A stretch of DNA of 64,000 nucleotides from Kibdelosporangium philippinense (GTDB lineage Bacteria > Actinomycetota > Actinomycetes > Mycobacteriales > Pseudonocardiaceae). Under the pieces are notes generated by a model. The model did not search any database, was not told the DNA's origin, and worked only from the letters and a program-made list of their open reading frames with translations. The stretch is taken from the NCBI RefSeq assembly GCF_021390435.2, contig NZ_JAJVCN010000001.1:434001-498000 (forward strand), given 5' to 3'. Shown here one piece after another: positions 47,880-56,874 of this stretch. Position 1 is the stretch's first letter. Every line of letters starts with the position of its first letter. Both the position numbers and the translations under genes were made by a program.

Positions 47880-48709
47880 CTGCTCCCATTCTCAGGGCAG
47901 AGGGCGTCACGATGATCTTCGGCGGTCTGACCGCGCTGTCGGACGTCTCGCTGACGCTTGACCGTGGCCAGATCGTCGGCCTGATCGGGCCGAACGGCGC
48001 GGGCAAGACCACGTTCTTCAACTGCCTAACCGGCCTGTACACCCCGTCAAAGGGCCAGGTGCTGCTGGACGGCAAGCAGTTGCCGAGCGACCCGGCCGCG
48101 GTGACCATCTCGGGTATCGCCAGGACGTTCCAGAACATCCGGCTGTTCCCGAACATGACCGCGATCGAGAACGTCATGGTCGGACGGCACGCCCGGATGA
48201 AGCAGGGCCCGATCGCCACGATCTTCCGTGGCCCGAGGTTCCGCAAGGGCGAGGCCGATGCCCGCAAGCGGGCACAGGAGTTGCTGGACTTCGCTGGGAT
48301 CGGGCGCACGGGCGACGAGCTCGCCCGTAACCTGCCCTACGGTGACCAGCGGCGGCTGGAGATCGCCCGCGCGCTGGCGACCGACCCGCAGGTGCTGTTG
48401 CTCGACGAGCCGACGGCAGGCATGAACCCGCAGGAGACCGAGGCGACAAGGCAGCTGATCTTCAAGATCCGCGACCTCGGCATCTCGGTCGTGGTGATCG
48501 AGCACGACACGAAGTTCATCTTTGGTCTCTGCGACCACGTGTCCGTGCTGGTGCAGGGCAAGCTGCTGGTCGAAGGGCGGCCCGAGGTCGTGCGGGCCGA
48601 CCCGCACGTGATCGAGGCCTACCTCGGCAAGCCGCCGGAGGAAGTGCAGGCCGAAGTGCAGCACGCGGCCGAGCTGGTCGGCGAGCACGACAAGGGAGTG
48701 AACCAGTGA
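47876..48709 (+). CDS. livG: Branched-chain amino acid ABC transporter ATPase LivG
   Basis: A 277-residue ATPase. Walker A GPNGAGKTT (38-46), signature-like LPYGDQRRLEIARAL, Walker B VLLLDEPTAGMNP and the H-loop VIEHD are all present, as is the LivG hallmark ISGIARTFQNIRLFPNMTAIENV. It drives import with LivF. Start overlaps livM (ATGA) and stop overlaps livF (GTGA). Slightly longer than average, with an acidic tail. Confidence 0.93.
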   Translation: MTAPILRAEGVTMIFGGLTALSDVSLTLDRGQIVGLIGPNGAGKTTFFNCLTGLYTPSKGQVLLDGKQLPSDPAAVTISGIARTFQNIRLFPNMTAIENVMVGRHARMKQGPIATIFRGPRFRKGEADARKRAQELLDFAGIGRTGDELARNLPYGDQRRLEIARALATDPQVLLLDEPTAGMNPQETEATRQLIFKIRDLGISVVVIEHDTKFIFGLCDHVSVLVQGKLLVEGRPEVVRADPHVIEAYLGKPPEEVQAEVQHAAELVGEHDKGVNQ

Positions 48710-49422
48710 GCCCGTTGCTGGAGGTTCGCAACCTCAGCGTCGCCTACGGTGCCATCGAAGCCGTCCGTGACGTGTCGTTCTTCGTGGAGGAAGGCCAGAT
48801 CGTCAGCCTCATCGGGGCGAACGGCGCTGGCAAGACCACCACGCTGCGGACCATTTCCGGTCTGCTGCGCCCGACTCGCGGCGACATCCTGTTCAACGGC
48901 GAGCCGATCCACCGCAAGGCGGCGCACGAGATCCTGGCCAGCGGGATCGCGCACTGCCCGGAGGGCCGCAGGCTGTTCGGCCGGATGACAGTCGAGGAGA
49001 ACCTGCAGCTCGGCGCGTACGTGCGGGACGACGAGGCCGGGATCCAAGCGGACATGCAGCGCGTGTACGAGCTGTTCCCGGTGCTCGGCGAGCGGCGGCA
49101 CAACAAGGCAGGCCTGTTCTCCGGTGGTGAGCAGCAGATGCTGGCGATCGGCCGGGCGATGATGTCCAAGCCGAAGCTGCTGATGCTCGACGAGCCGTCG
49201 ATGGGCCTTTCGCCGATCATGACCCAGCGGATCTTCGACACCATCAAGGAACTGCAGGCTGGCGGCACGACCATTCTGCTGGTCGAGCAGAACGCGCTGG
49301 CGGCATTGGCGTTGTCGGACCGCGGTTACGTGATCGACCTTGGTTCAACCACCCTTGAGGGACCCGGTATCGACCTGCTGGCCGACCAGCGGGTGCGGGC
49401 CGCCTACCTCGGCGAGGGATAG
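48706..49422 (+). CDS. livF: Branched-chain amino acid ABC transporter ATPase LivF
   Basis: A 238-residue ATPase. Walker A GANGAGKTT (37-45), signature LFSGGEQQMLAIGRAM, Walker B LLMLDEPSMGLSP and LLVEQNALAAL. The GTG start overlaps the livG stop. It pairs with LivG on the LivHM channel and closes the operon; two palindromes lie just after the stop. Confidence 0.93.
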   Translation: MSPLLEVRNLSVAYGAIEAVRDVSFFVEEGQIVSLIGANGAGKTTTLRTISGLLRPTRGDILFNGEPIHRKAAHEILASGIAHCPEGRRLFGRMTVEENLQLGAYVRDDEAGIQADMQRVYELFPVLGERRHNKAGLFSGGEQQMLAIGRAMMSKPKLLMLDEPSMGLSPIMTQRIFDTIKELQAGGTTILLVEQNALAALALSDRGYVIDLGSTTLEGPGIDLLADQRVRAAYLGEG

Positions 49423-49427
49423 CCGAT

Positions 49428-49467
49428 CACAACCGGCGGTTGTGTCCGATCACAACCGCCGGTTGTG
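49428..49467 (+). terminator. Twin palindromes at the end of the liv operon
   Basis: CACAACCGGCGGTTGTG (49428-49444) and CACAACCGCCGGTTGTG (49451-49467), each with 7-bp arms, lie 6-45 bases after the livF stop. The two are also complementary to each other. Likely a terminator without a U tract; a regulator site is the alternative. Confidence 0.55.
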
Positions 49468-49544
49468 CTCACGGCCGTTATGGCTGTTGGACGTACCCCT
49501 GACCAGGCTGTTTGCTATAGGCATCAGCCAATCAGGAGGTCGAA

Positions 49545-50306
49545 GTGAGTGTTGTCGGTTTCGCGGCGGGTGTTCCATTTGTTGCTCTTGAGCCAGCAGG
49601 CGTCGATGGACCCGCACCGCTCGTGGTGACGTGGCACTTGATGGACGAACCGCGCACCGATGTGGCGATGGCCGAAGCGGTGCCGATGAACGAGTTGCCC
49701 GCGTGGCGCGTCTACTTCGGACTTCCGATGTCCGGCAGGCGGGCTTTGTCTGGTGGCGACGAGGAATTCTACGCGCTGTCGGCGCAGGACGTTGTGCTCA
49801 ACGTGTTCGGTCCGGTGACCAAGCAAGCCGCTGACGAATTCCCTGCCGCCGTGGCTGAACTGCGTAAGCAACTGTCCATTTCGGATGGACCGGTGTATGT
49901 TGCCGGCGGTTCGGCTGGATCGATGGTTGCGTACGAAGTCATTGCCAGGGGCGAGATTCCGATCGCTGCGGGTGCTGTGGTGAGCCCGGTTACCCAACTG
50001 TCGCCGGTGATCGCGGCCAACGAACGGCACATGGGGATCACGTACAACTGGTCGGCGGAGTCGCGTCAGGTCGCCCAGTACTACGACTACGTGCAGCGTG
50101 CGAACGAGATCGACGTGCCGTTGCTGATTGTGGTCGGTTCGGACGATGACATCGCGGTTCGTGAACCGGCTGCGTTGGGGCACAAGGAAATTCCGGGCTC
50201 GGAGCTCGTCACGATCTCGGGCATGCGGCACGAGGTGATCGGTGCGGACGCCAAGCGCGTGGACGCCGAGTTCACGCGCTGGTTCCAGTCGTACATCCAA
50301 GGTTGA
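49545..50306 (+). CDS. Alpha/beta-hydrolase fold protein
   Basis: A 253-residue cytoplasmic protein. The nucleophile elbow GGSAGS is at about 127-132, an acid follows in VVGSDDD and a histidine in GMRHEV near the C-terminus, giving a plausible Ser-Asp-His triad. No signal peptide. GTG start with AGGAGG upstream. The substrate is unknown; it could be an esterase or dienelactone-hydrolase-like enzyme. It stands alone between the liv operon and a secreted SnoaL-like gene. Confidence 0.75.
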   Translation: MSVVGFAAGVPFVALEPAGVDGPAPLVVTWHLMDEPRTDVAMAEAVPMNELPAWRVYFGLPMSGRRALSGGDEEFYALSAQDVVLNVFGPVTKQAADEFPAAVAELRKQLSISDGPVYVAGGSAGSMVAYEVIARGEIPIAAGAVVSPVTQLSPVIAANERHMGITYNWSAESRQVAQYYDYVQRANEIDVPLLIVVGSDDDIAVREPAALGHKEIPGSELVTISGMRHEVIGADAKRVDAEFTRWFQSYIQG

Positions 50307-50365
50307 TCGCGGGTCACAACTCCTGGGGGACGTGCCCGCGGTGACCTACTCCCTAGTTTGACAGC

Positions 50366-51259
50366 ATGACTGGGAGAAAGTTCGCCGCAGTGGTCGGCGC
50401 AATGGTTGTGGCACTGGGGATTGGCACTTCGGCCAATGCTTCCGGGGATGACTTCGCTCGTATTCTCAAGCAGCAGTACGACGCTTGGTACGAGCAGGAC
50501 GGGGCCAAGTTCGCGGCCACCTTCCACGAGGACGCGGACATGGTCACGTTCAACGGCGAGCACCTTTCGACCAGGAAAGGGATTGCCGAAGGGATGCAGT
50601 ACTTCTTCGACAACCACATCCCGAAATCGCGGTTGAAGGTACTCGACTCGCATGTCAGGTACGTGCGCAGGGACTTGGCCGTCATCGTGCGTACCACCTG
50701 CATTGTCGAGACGGTGGAATGTCGCGAGGGATCGTTGTCCCGCAACACGAACGTTCTGTCCAAACGGGACGGGAAGTGGTTGCAGGAGTCGTTCCAGAAC
50801 ACCAGGGTCGAGCCGCTCGCGCCTGGTGTCGTGCCGGTTTCGGAGCCCAAGGGCTACCCGGGCTCAATTGAACAGATCCGGCAGCGTCAGGAAGATTCGT
50901 GGTACGAGGAGGATGGTGCGAAGTTCGCGTCAACTTTCAGCAAGGACGCCGACGTTGTGACGTTCAACGCCGATCACCTGCGGACCCGCAAGGGGATTGC
51001 CGAGCGGATGCAGTTCTACTTCGACAATTACATCAACAAGACGCGATTGAAGACCCTTGGCGAGCGGATTCGGTTCGTCGGCCGTGACTTGGTTTTTGTG
51101 GTCCGAACCGGATGTCAGCTGGTTCCACCGGACACAGAATGCCGCCCGGATTCCGTGTCGCGCAACATCAACGTCCTGGTCAAACGGGATGGCAAGTGGA
51201 CGCAGGAGTCCTTCCAGAACACGCGCTATGTCCCGATCCAGGAGGTTTCCGGGTCGTAG
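50366..51259 (+). CDS. Secreted protein with two SnoaL/DUF4440-like domains
   Basis: A 297-residue protein. The N-terminus FAAVVGAMVVALGIGTSANAS is a Sec signal with cleavage near residue 26. Two ~125-residue repeats follow, beginning ILKQQYDAWYEQDGAKFAATF and IRQRQEDSWYEEDGAKFASTF, each containing DADMVTFNGEHLSTRKGIAE or the matching stretch and ending GKW-QESFQNTR. This is the NTF2-like fold of SgcJ/EcaC proteins; single-domain members are more usual. Possible ligand-binding or enzyme role outside the cell; not assigned. Its 3' end overlaps the LysR gene. Confidence 0.75.
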   Translation: MTGRKFAAVVGAMVVALGIGTSANASGDDFARILKQQYDAWYEQDGAKFAATFHEDADMVTFNGEHLSTRKGIAEGMQYFFDNHIPKSRLKVLDSHVRYVRRDLAVIVRTTCIVETVECREGSLSRNTNVLSKRDGKWLQESFQNTRVEPLAPGVVPVSEPKGYPGSIEQIRQRQEDSWYEEDGAKFASTFSKDADVVTFNADHLRTRKGIAERMQFYFDNYINKTRLKTLGERIRFVGRDLVFVVRTGCQLVPPDTECRPDSVSRNINVLVKRDGKWTQESFQNTRYVPIQEVSGS

Positions 51260-52143
51260 TCGCACCAGCCCTCCGCGCGGCTTGTCCTGCCTGCCAAGGC
51301 AAGCAGCTCGCGGAGGGCTGGCCCCTTGTTTTGCCTGTGCCACACGATCGACCACGGGAACAACGGCAAAGGCTTGAACGGCAGGACAATCAGGTTCAGG
51401 TCACGCGGAAGTTCCATGTCCGCGCCGACCAACGTGACCCGGGGTTTGCCGTAGCGGGCCTGTTCCAACGTGTGCCGCAGGTCGTAGCTGTTTCCGCTGT
51501 CGTCGATCTTCAGCCCGAGATCCTTGCCCAGCTGGTGGATGAAATAGCCCCACTCCGCTGGACCTTTCCGGGAGGGCAGCCACAGACCTTCTTGCGCGAG
51601 GTCCTCGATCCGGATCGCGTCTTGACTCGCGAGCGGGTGCTCGGGCGGGAGCAACGCGAGGATCGGTTCCAGCCGGACCAGGCGATGATCGAGTTCTTCC
51701 GGCAGCGGCCTGTGCACGAAGCCGAACGCCACGTCGAGCTCGCCGTTTCGTAGCGGCTCGATGGAGTTGTCGATGCCTTGCCGTGCGCTGCGTTCGACCA
51801 GCAGGCCTGGATCCTGCTCAGCGAGTTTGCGCAGGATGAACGCGGGCGCGAGCCGGAAGTCGATCAGATCGAGCTTCAGCGGCTGCTCTTGGAAAACAGC
51901 CACGGCCGCGTCGGCGACCCTGATCAGTTCACGCGCGTGCGGCAGGAACTTCTGGCCGTCTTCAGTCAGTTCGACCGCGCGGTTGGTGCGCGAGAACAAT
52001 TGCGTGTTCAGCGATTCCTCAAGCCGCTTGATCCGCTTGGACAACGCCTGCTGGGTCAGGAACAACGCGTCGGCCGCCCGGCTGAAATGCTGCTGGTCAG
52101 CCGTGACGACGAATGCCCTGACCTGGGCGAGGTCGAGATCCAA
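51226..52143 (-). CDS. LysR-family transcriptional regulator
   Basis: A 305-residue regulator. The N-terminal winged helix is clear: MDLDLAQVRAFVVTADQQHFSRAADALFLTQQALSKRIKRLEESL (shown in pieces; HTH about 15-50), followed by a LysR substrate-binding domain (about 90-290). The start is TTG, one base after the PaaI-type gene stop, so both are in one operon. The C-terminus overlaps the 3' end of the SnoaL-like gene by 34 bases and carries a 13-bp inverted repeat within coding sequence. The ligand and targets are unknown. Confidence 0.88.
   Translation of the reverse strand: MDLDLAQVRAFVVTADQQHFSRAADALFLTQQALSKRIKRLEESLNTQLFSRTNRAVELTEDGQKFLPHARELIRVADAAVAVFQEQPLKLDLIDFRLAPAFILRKLAEQDPGLLVERSARQGIDNSIEPLRNGELDVAFGFVHRPLPEELDHRLVRLEPILALLPPEHPLASQDAIRIEDLAQEGLWLPSRKGPAEWGYFIHQLGKDLGLKIDDSGNSYDLRHTLEQARYGKPRVTLVGADMELPRDLNLIVLPFKPLPLFPWSIVWHRQNKGPALRELLALAGRTSRAEGWCDYDPETSWIGT
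51265..51321 (+). terminator. Inverted repeat after the SnoaL-like gene, inside lysR coding sequence
   Basis: CCAGCCCTCCGCG (51265-51277) and CGCGGAGGGCTGG (51309-51321) are perfect 13-bp arms around a 31-base loop that has its own small CCTGCC/GGCAAG-type pairing. It starts 6 bases after the plus-strand stop, fitting a terminator that doubles as C-terminal coding sequence of the convergent LysR gene. Confidence 0.5.
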
Positions 52144-52144
52144 C

Positions 52145-52546
52145 TCAGGAGCCGGGGACGTTCTGCAACACCATGCAAGTAAGCCTGGCCGTGCAGGTGC
52201 GGCGGTCAGATTCGTCGGTGATCACGATCTCGACCGTGACCGTGCTGCGGCCCACGTGCAGCGGCGTTGCCACGGCCGTGACCAGTCCTTCACGCACGCC
52301 GCGGTGGTGCGTGCACGAGAGCTCCAAACCGACCGTCGGCTTGCCATCTGATTTCAACGCCGCGCAGACCGAACCGACGGCCTCCGCCAGCACCGCGTTG
52401 GCTCCGCCGTGCAGCAGTCCGTACGGCTGACGGTTGCCCTTCACAGGCATGGTCGCGACGACGCGATCGGGGGTCCAGTCGGTGACCTCGATACCCATCT
52501 TCTCGTTGAGCTGCTCGACTAGCTCCCCCATGAGCGGAACCTCCAC
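52145..52546 (-). CDS. PaaI-family hotdog thioesterase
   Basis: A 133-residue thioesterase of the PaaI/YbgC-like hotdog fold: GVEVTDWTPDRVVATMPVKGNRQPYGLLHGGANAVLAEAVGS (in segments; LHGG with downstream E) and VGLELSCTHHRGVREGLVTA. These hydrolyse acyl-CoA thioesters such as hydroxyphenylacetyl-CoA or menaquinone-pathway intermediates. It heads the operon with the LysR gene. The specific substrate cannot be told from sequence alone. Confidence 0.88.
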   Translation of the reverse strand: MEVPLMGELVEQLNEKMGIEVTDWTPDRVVATMPVKGNRQPYGLLHGGANAVLAEAVGSVCAALKSDGKPTVGLELSCTHHRGVREGLVTAVATPLHVGRSTVTVEIVITDESDRRTCTARLTCMVLQNVPGS

Positions 52547-52614
52547 TTAAAAGTTTCTGTACGCAACCAGTAGAGGGTATGCAAGGCCGGAGCAAAGTTG
52601 TCGGTGGGTCGGCC

Positions 52615-52620
52615 TAGACT
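52615..52620 (+). promoter_or_regulatory. Candidate -10 element for polA, possible leaderless transcript
   Basis: TAGACT fits the actinobacterial TANNNT -10 consensus and ends 7 bases before the GTG at 52628. There is no Shine-Dalgarno sequence before that GTG, so transcription may begin at the start codon. Confidence 0.4.
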
Positions 52621-52627
52621 CGCTGGC

Positions 52628-55318
52628 GTGGCAGACCACCAGCATCGACTCCTCCTGATAGATGGCCACTCGATGGCCTACCGAGCCTTCTACGCCCTGC
52701 CGAAGGAGAATTTCCAGACCGGCACAGGGCAGCACACGAATGCCGTTTTCGGCTTCACGTCGATGCTGATCAATCTGCTGCGTGACGAGAAACCAACGCA
52801 TATCGCGGTCGCGTTCGACCTGTCGCGCAAGACGTTCCGCAGTGAGAAGTACACGGAGTACAAGGCCAACCGGAGCGCCACACCGGACGAGTTCAAAGGC
52901 CAGGTCAGCCTGATCGAGGACGTGCTCGGCGCGTTGAAGATCCCGATGCTGACCAAGGAGAACTACGAGGCCGACGACATCATCGCGACCCTCGCCACCC
53001 AGGCGGAGGCCGAAGGCGATTTCGACGTATTGATCTGTACGGGCGACCGTGACGCACTGCAGTTGGTTACGCAGCACACGACCGTGCTGTACCCGTCGCG
53101 CGGCGTCTCCGAGATGACGCGGTTCACGCCTTCCGCGGTCGAGGCCAAATACGGACTGACCCCCACCCAATACCCGGACTTCGCGGCACTGCGCGGCGAC
53201 CCCTCGGACAACTTGCCGAAGATCCCCGGTGTGGGTGAGAAGACGATCACCAAGTGGATCCAGGAGTACGGCTCGCTCGACAACCTGATCGACCAGGTCG
53301 ACAAGGTCAAGGGCAAGGTCGGCGACAACCTCAGGGCGAACCTGTCGTCCGTGGTGCTCAACCGTGAACTCACCCAGTTGGTGCGCGACCTCGACCTGCC
53401 AGCCACCCCCGTCGACCTCGCCGCGCAGGCTTGGGACCGGGATGCGGTGCACCGGCTGTTCGACGAGCTGGAATTCCGGGTTCTGCGGGACCGGTTGTTC
53501 CAGAGCCTGCAGGCCGCTGAGCCCGAAGCAGAAGCGGGCTTCGAAGTCAAGGCGTCGAACGTGAATGAGGGCGGACTGGGTGCGTGGCTGGCCGAGCACG
53601 CACCCGCCGGCAAGCGCACTGGCCTGGCATTTCGCCACACCGGCGGTCCCGGAGCCGTCGATCTTTTGTCCATCACAGTGGCCGGTGTCGACGGGGACGG
53701 AACCTTCATCGACGTTGTGTCGTTGCGTGAAGAGGATGAGCGCGCGCTGACCGCCTGGCTCGCAGATCCCGCGGTGCCCAAGGTCGCCCATGCAGTGAAG
53801 TTGGCCCTGCACGGCCTCGCCCAACGCGGCTGGACACTCGGCGGCCTCGTGATGGACACCGAGCTCGCCGCCTACCTCGTCCGGCCAGGCCAACGCTCGT
53901 TCTCCCTCGACGACCTCGTCCTGCGGCACCTCAAGCGCGAGCTGCGGGTCGAGGAGGTCGAGGGCGAGCAGCAGCTGTCCATGTTCGACGAGGCCGACGA
54001 GGGCGAGAAGCTCGCCGCCACCGAGGTCGTCCGCGCCCGAGCCGTCGCCGAACTGGCCGAGGCACTGGCCACCGAGGTCGAATCGACCGGCGGCGCCAAG
54101 CTCCTCGCCGAGATGGAGCTGCCCCTGCTCCAAGTGCTCGCCGAGATCGAGGGCATCGGCATCTGCATCGACATGGAGCACCTCGCCTCACTCGAGGCCC
54201 ACTTCGCCGCCCGGGTCAAGCAGGCGGCGCAGGACGCGTACGGCGTGATCGGCAAGGAGATCAACCTCGGCTCGCCCAAGCAGCTGCAGGTCGTGCTGTT
54301 CGACGAGCTGCAGATGCCGAAGACGAAGAAGACCAAGACCGGCTACACGACGGACGCCGACGCGCTGACCACGTTGTTCGAGCAGACCTCGCACCCGTTC
54401 CTGCAGCACCTGCTCGAGCACAGGGACGCGACCCGCCTGAAGACCACTGTGGACGGTTTGATCAAGTCGGTCGCCGACGACGGCCGGATCCACACCACGT
54501 ACAACCAGACCATCGCGGCCACCGGCCGGTTGTCGTCCCAAGAGCCCAACCTGCAGAACATCCCGATCAGGACAGAGGAAGGCCGCCGGATCCGGGACGC
54601 GTTCGTCGTTGGCGCGGGGTACTCCGAACTGATGACGGCGGACTACTCACAGATCGAGATGCGCATCATGGCCCACCTCTCGCACGACGAGGGCCTTGTC
54701 GAAGCGTTCAACTCCGGCTTCGACTTCCACGCCGCGACCGCCGCCCGCGTGTTCTCCGTCGAACCAACCGAGGTCAGCGGTTCCCAGCGGGCCAAGGTCA
54801 AGGCGATGAACTACGGCCTGGCGTACGGCCTGTCCGCCTTCGGCCTCTCGCAACAGCTTCGAATCTCCACCGAAGAAGCGCGTGGCCTGATGGAGGAATA
54901 TTTCGAGCGCTTCGGCGGGATCCGCGACTACCTCACGTCCGTTGTGGACAAAGCACGCCGCGAGGGCTACACCGAGACGATCTTCGGCCGCCGCCGCTAC
55001 CTGCCGGACCTCAACTCGGACAACCGCCAGCGCCGCGAGATGGCCGAGCGGATGGCCCTCAACGCACCGATCCAAGGCAGCGCGGCCGACATCATCAAGG
55101 TCGCCATGCTCAACGTCCACTCCAAGCTCAAAGATGCCGGCCTGAAATCCCGGATGCTGCTGCAGGTGCACGACGAACTCGTGCTCGAAGTCGTCGCCGA
55201 CGAGAAGGCGACCGTCGAGGAACTCGTCCGCGACGGCATGGGCAGCGCCTACCACCTGGACGTCCCTCTGGACGTCTCGGTCGGCTTCGGTCGTTCCTGG
55301 AACGACGCCGCGCACTGA
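52628..55318 (+). CDS. polA: DNA polymerase I
   Basis: DNA polymerase I of 896 residues from the GTG at 52628 (VADHQHRLLLIDGHSMAYRAF); an upstream TTG (52598) would add ten unlikely residues. Domains: 5'-3' exonuclease (about 1-290; LICTGDRDALQLV, FAALRGDPSDNLPKIPGVGEKT), a degenerate 3'-5' exonuclease (about 310-510) and the polymerase (about 520-896) with TADYSQIEMRIMAHLSHD (motif A), RAKVKAMNYGLAYGLSAFGLS (motif B) and LQVHDELVLEV (motif C). It fills gaps in repair and replaces Okazaki primers. A terminator hairpin follows immediately. Confidence 0.97.
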   Translation: MADHQHRLLLIDGHSMAYRAFYALPKENFQTGTGQHTNAVFGFTSMLINLLRDEKPTHIAVAFDLSRKTFRSEKYTEYKANRSATPDEFKGQVSLIEDVLGALKIPMLTKENYEADDIIATLATQAEAEGDFDVLICTGDRDALQLVTQHTTVLYPSRGVSEMTRFTPSAVEAKYGLTPTQYPDFAALRGDPSDNLPKIPGVGEKTITKWIQEYGSLDNLIDQVDKVKGKVGDNLRANLSSVVLNRELTQLVRDLDLPATPVDLAAQAWDRDAVHRLFDELEFRVLRDRLFQSLQAAEPEAEAGFEVKASNVNEGGLGAWLAEHAPAGKRTGLAFRHTGGPGAVDLLSITVAGVDGDGTFIDVVSLREEDERALTAWLADPAVPKVAHAVKLALHGLAQRGWTLGGLVMDTELAAYLVRPGQRSFSLDDLVLRHLKRELRVEEVEGEQQLSMFDEADEGEKLAATEVVRARAVAELAEALATEVESTGGAKLLAEMELPLLQVLAEIEGIGICIDMEHLASLEAHFAARVKQAAQDAYGVIGKEINLGSPKQLQVVLFDELQMPKTKKTKTGYTTDADALTTLFEQTSHPFLQHLLEHRDATRLKTTVDGLIKSVADDGRIHTTYNQTIAATGRLSSQEPNLQNIPIRTEEGRRIRDAFVVGAGYSELMTADYSQIEMRIMAHLSHDEGLVEAFNSGFDFHAATAARVFSVEPTEVSGSQRAKVKAMNYGLAYGLSAFGLSQQLRISTEEARGLMEEYFERFGGIRDYLTSVVDKARREGYTETIFGRRRYLPDLNSDNRQRREMAERMALNAPIQGSAADIIKVAMLNVHSKLKDAGLKSRMLLQVHDELVLEVVADEKATVEELVRDGMGSAYHLDVPLDVSVGFGRSWNDAAH

Positions 55319-55325
55319 CCCGGCG

Positions 55326-55361
55326 CCTTGCCCGCCGGGACTTGGTTCACGGCGGGCAAGG
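55326..55361 (+). terminator. polA terminator
   Basis: CCTTGCCCGCC (55326-55336) and GGCGGGCAAGG (55351-55361) are perfect 11-bp arms with a 14-base loop, followed by TTTGTC, 8 bases after the polA stop. Confidence 0.75.
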
Positions 55362-55574
55362 TTTGTCAGTGGGGAGCGCCGCGTGACGGCTCTACGGCGA
55401 AAGTCCGTGGCGAGATCCTGTGGTGGCGCATGGCCAAGCGGATTGCTATGAACACGCCGATCCAGCTCTGGAAGAGTGGGGACGTCGACCGGCCTCTGCC
55501 GCATTCGTGGCGCGGCCAACATCACCATGCTCGCCGCGGGGTTTCGAGGCGCCCTCGTGCCCGAAACCCCGCGG

Positions 55575-55706
55575 CTACTTCTTCGCCTTGACGAGCACGA
55601 TGACGAGCAGCACCGAGAAGCTGGCGACGTAGCGGCCTTGTCGAACCGGCGGTACAGAAGGACCACGCCACTGGCCGCCGAAGAACAAAGTCAGCGTCAG
55701 CAACAC
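55575..55706 (-). CDS. Small membrane protein (43 residues)
   Basis: From a GTG at 55706, with GGAGG nine bases upstream, the frame reads VLLTLTLFFGGQWRGPSVPPVRQGRYVASFSVLLVIVLVKAKK (given here as two hydrophobic halves around a basic/proline turn), i.e. two membrane segments with a KAKK tail. It was found by reading this gene-poor stretch (55362-55785); longer overlapping frames here look like shadows. Unknown function; it might also be the remnant of a larger membrane protein. Confidence 0.4.
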   Translation of the reverse strand: MLLTLTLFFGGQWRGPSVPPVRQGRYVASFSVLLVIVLVKAKK

Positions 55707-55785
55707 CCCGGACCACCTCCAGCGTCAGGATTTCCGACACTGGTGCCTCCGAAACCGCGCTGAATGGCCAGTTGGACTGTCCGGC

Positions 55786-56106
55786 CTAGTCAGGCATGGC
55801 GCGAGCGTGGACAGCGGCTAGCTCGATCAGCCGCGTCACGCCCGCCGCTGGAATCCCGGAAAGCCGTTGTGCCGGACCGGCTAGCGCGGGAAGTTCGCCG
55901 CCTGACCGTTGAACCATGACGATGCTGGTCGCGACGAATCTGTCCATTATGGACAGAATGATCGGGTGGTTCGAGATCAGTGGGCCGATTCCTGATGGGA
56001 CGCCGGTGAAATCGCTCATCGCCTTGGCGCAGTGAACGTAGAGCCGTGCGGCACCGTTCGACCGGTTCCACAGGGTCTTGCCCTCAGCCGCGAAATACTG
56101 GCTCAT
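55786..56106 (-). CDS. Small hypothetical protein coupled to the TetR gene
   Basis: A 106-residue protein from the ATG at 56106, which overlaps the TetR stop (ATGA), so translation is coupled. The sequence MSQYFAAEGKTLWNRSNGAA, SDFTGVPSGIGPLISNHPII and LPALAGPAQRLSGIPAAGV is helical with few charges. The longer upstream frame lies within the TetR gene and is rejected. Family not recognised; presumably acts with, or is co-regulated with, the regulator and exporter. Confidence 0.5.
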   Translation of the reverse strand: MSQYFAAEGKTLWNRSNGAARLYVHCAKAMSDFTGVPSGIGPLISNHPIILSIMDRFVATSIVMVQRSGGELPALAGPAQRLSGIPAAGVTRLIELAAVHARAMPD

Positions 56107-56858
56107 TTCCTTGAGTTGATCAGGAGTTCGAGGCCGTCGAGGACGCGATCCAATCCGTAGTCGAACGATGTGGCGATGGCCTCCTCGAACGTGCCGGGGG
56201 CCATGCTGACCATGTTCGGGTAGTCGCCGGTCGCCAGGATTTGTTCCAGGAATGGCCGGTGCGCTTCCCAATAATCCTCGTCGCTGACGCCGGTTCGCTC
56301 GGCTGCTTGTGCTGCTTCGATCACCGATTTGGTCGCGCTGATGACGTACCCGTCGATGAGACCGATCGTGTTGATCTTCTCCGCGTCGGTCAGTGTCGTT
56401 TCCGCCATCACGTCGAGGAAATACTCGAAACTGGCCAGCGCGCCCGGACCGAGCAGGCGGCGCACCGGGGACACGTGCAGCAACCAGTTGTGCCGGAGGT
56501 AGAGCTCGCGGGAGGCGTGCGCGATCGCGTGCATCTTCTCGCGCCAGCCTTTTCCTTCAAGGCCGGACATGTGGTTGAACGTGTCCTCCGACGCGATCGC
56601 CCGGTCGAGCATCACGTCGATCAGTTCGGCCTTGCTCGGTACGTAGCGGTACAGCGACATCGTGCCCACGCCGAGCTTGGCCGCGACGCGTCGCATCGAC
56701 AGCGCGTCAAGGCCTTCCTCGTCGGCCAGCTCGATGCCGGCGGCGGCGATCTTGTCGACGGTCAGTGACGGCTTCGGGCCGCGGCTCGGCCGTTCGTCCA
56801 GTCCCCAGAGCAGCCTGAGGCTGACCGTCACGTCGCCGCCGCTGTATTCGGTGCTCAT
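56103..56858 (-). CDS. TetR-family repressor with TetR C-terminal domain
   Basis: A 251-residue repressor. The helix-turn-helix covers about residues 30-75 (LTVDKIAAAGIELADEEGLD, SMRRVAAKLGVGTMSLYRYVPSK) and the C-terminal TetR_C-like ligand domain follows (about 95-240). It diverges from the DrrAB-type exporter across a 73-bp region that contains a large near-perfect palindrome. By analogy with TetR-type control of exporters it should repress both directions and be released by a transported compound. Confidence 0.88.
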   Translation of the reverse strand: MSTEYSGGDVTVSLRLLWGLDERPSRGPKPSLTVDKIAAAGIELADEEGLDALSMRRVAAKLGVGTMSLYRYVPSKAELIDVMLDRAIASEDTFNHMSGLEGKGWREKMHAIAHASRELYLRHNWLLHVSPVRRLLGPGALASFEYFLDVMAETTLTDAEKINTIGLIDGYVISATKSVIEAAQAAERTGVSDEDYWEAHRPFLEQILATGDYPNMVSMAPGTFEEAIATSFDYGLDRVLDGLELLINSRK

Positions 56859-56874
56859 CTTGCGTAAATAATAG

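Noticed and set aside
52547..54181. Long minus-strand frame (544 codons) opposite polA
   Set aside because: Antisense of DNA polymerase I with no recognisable motif.
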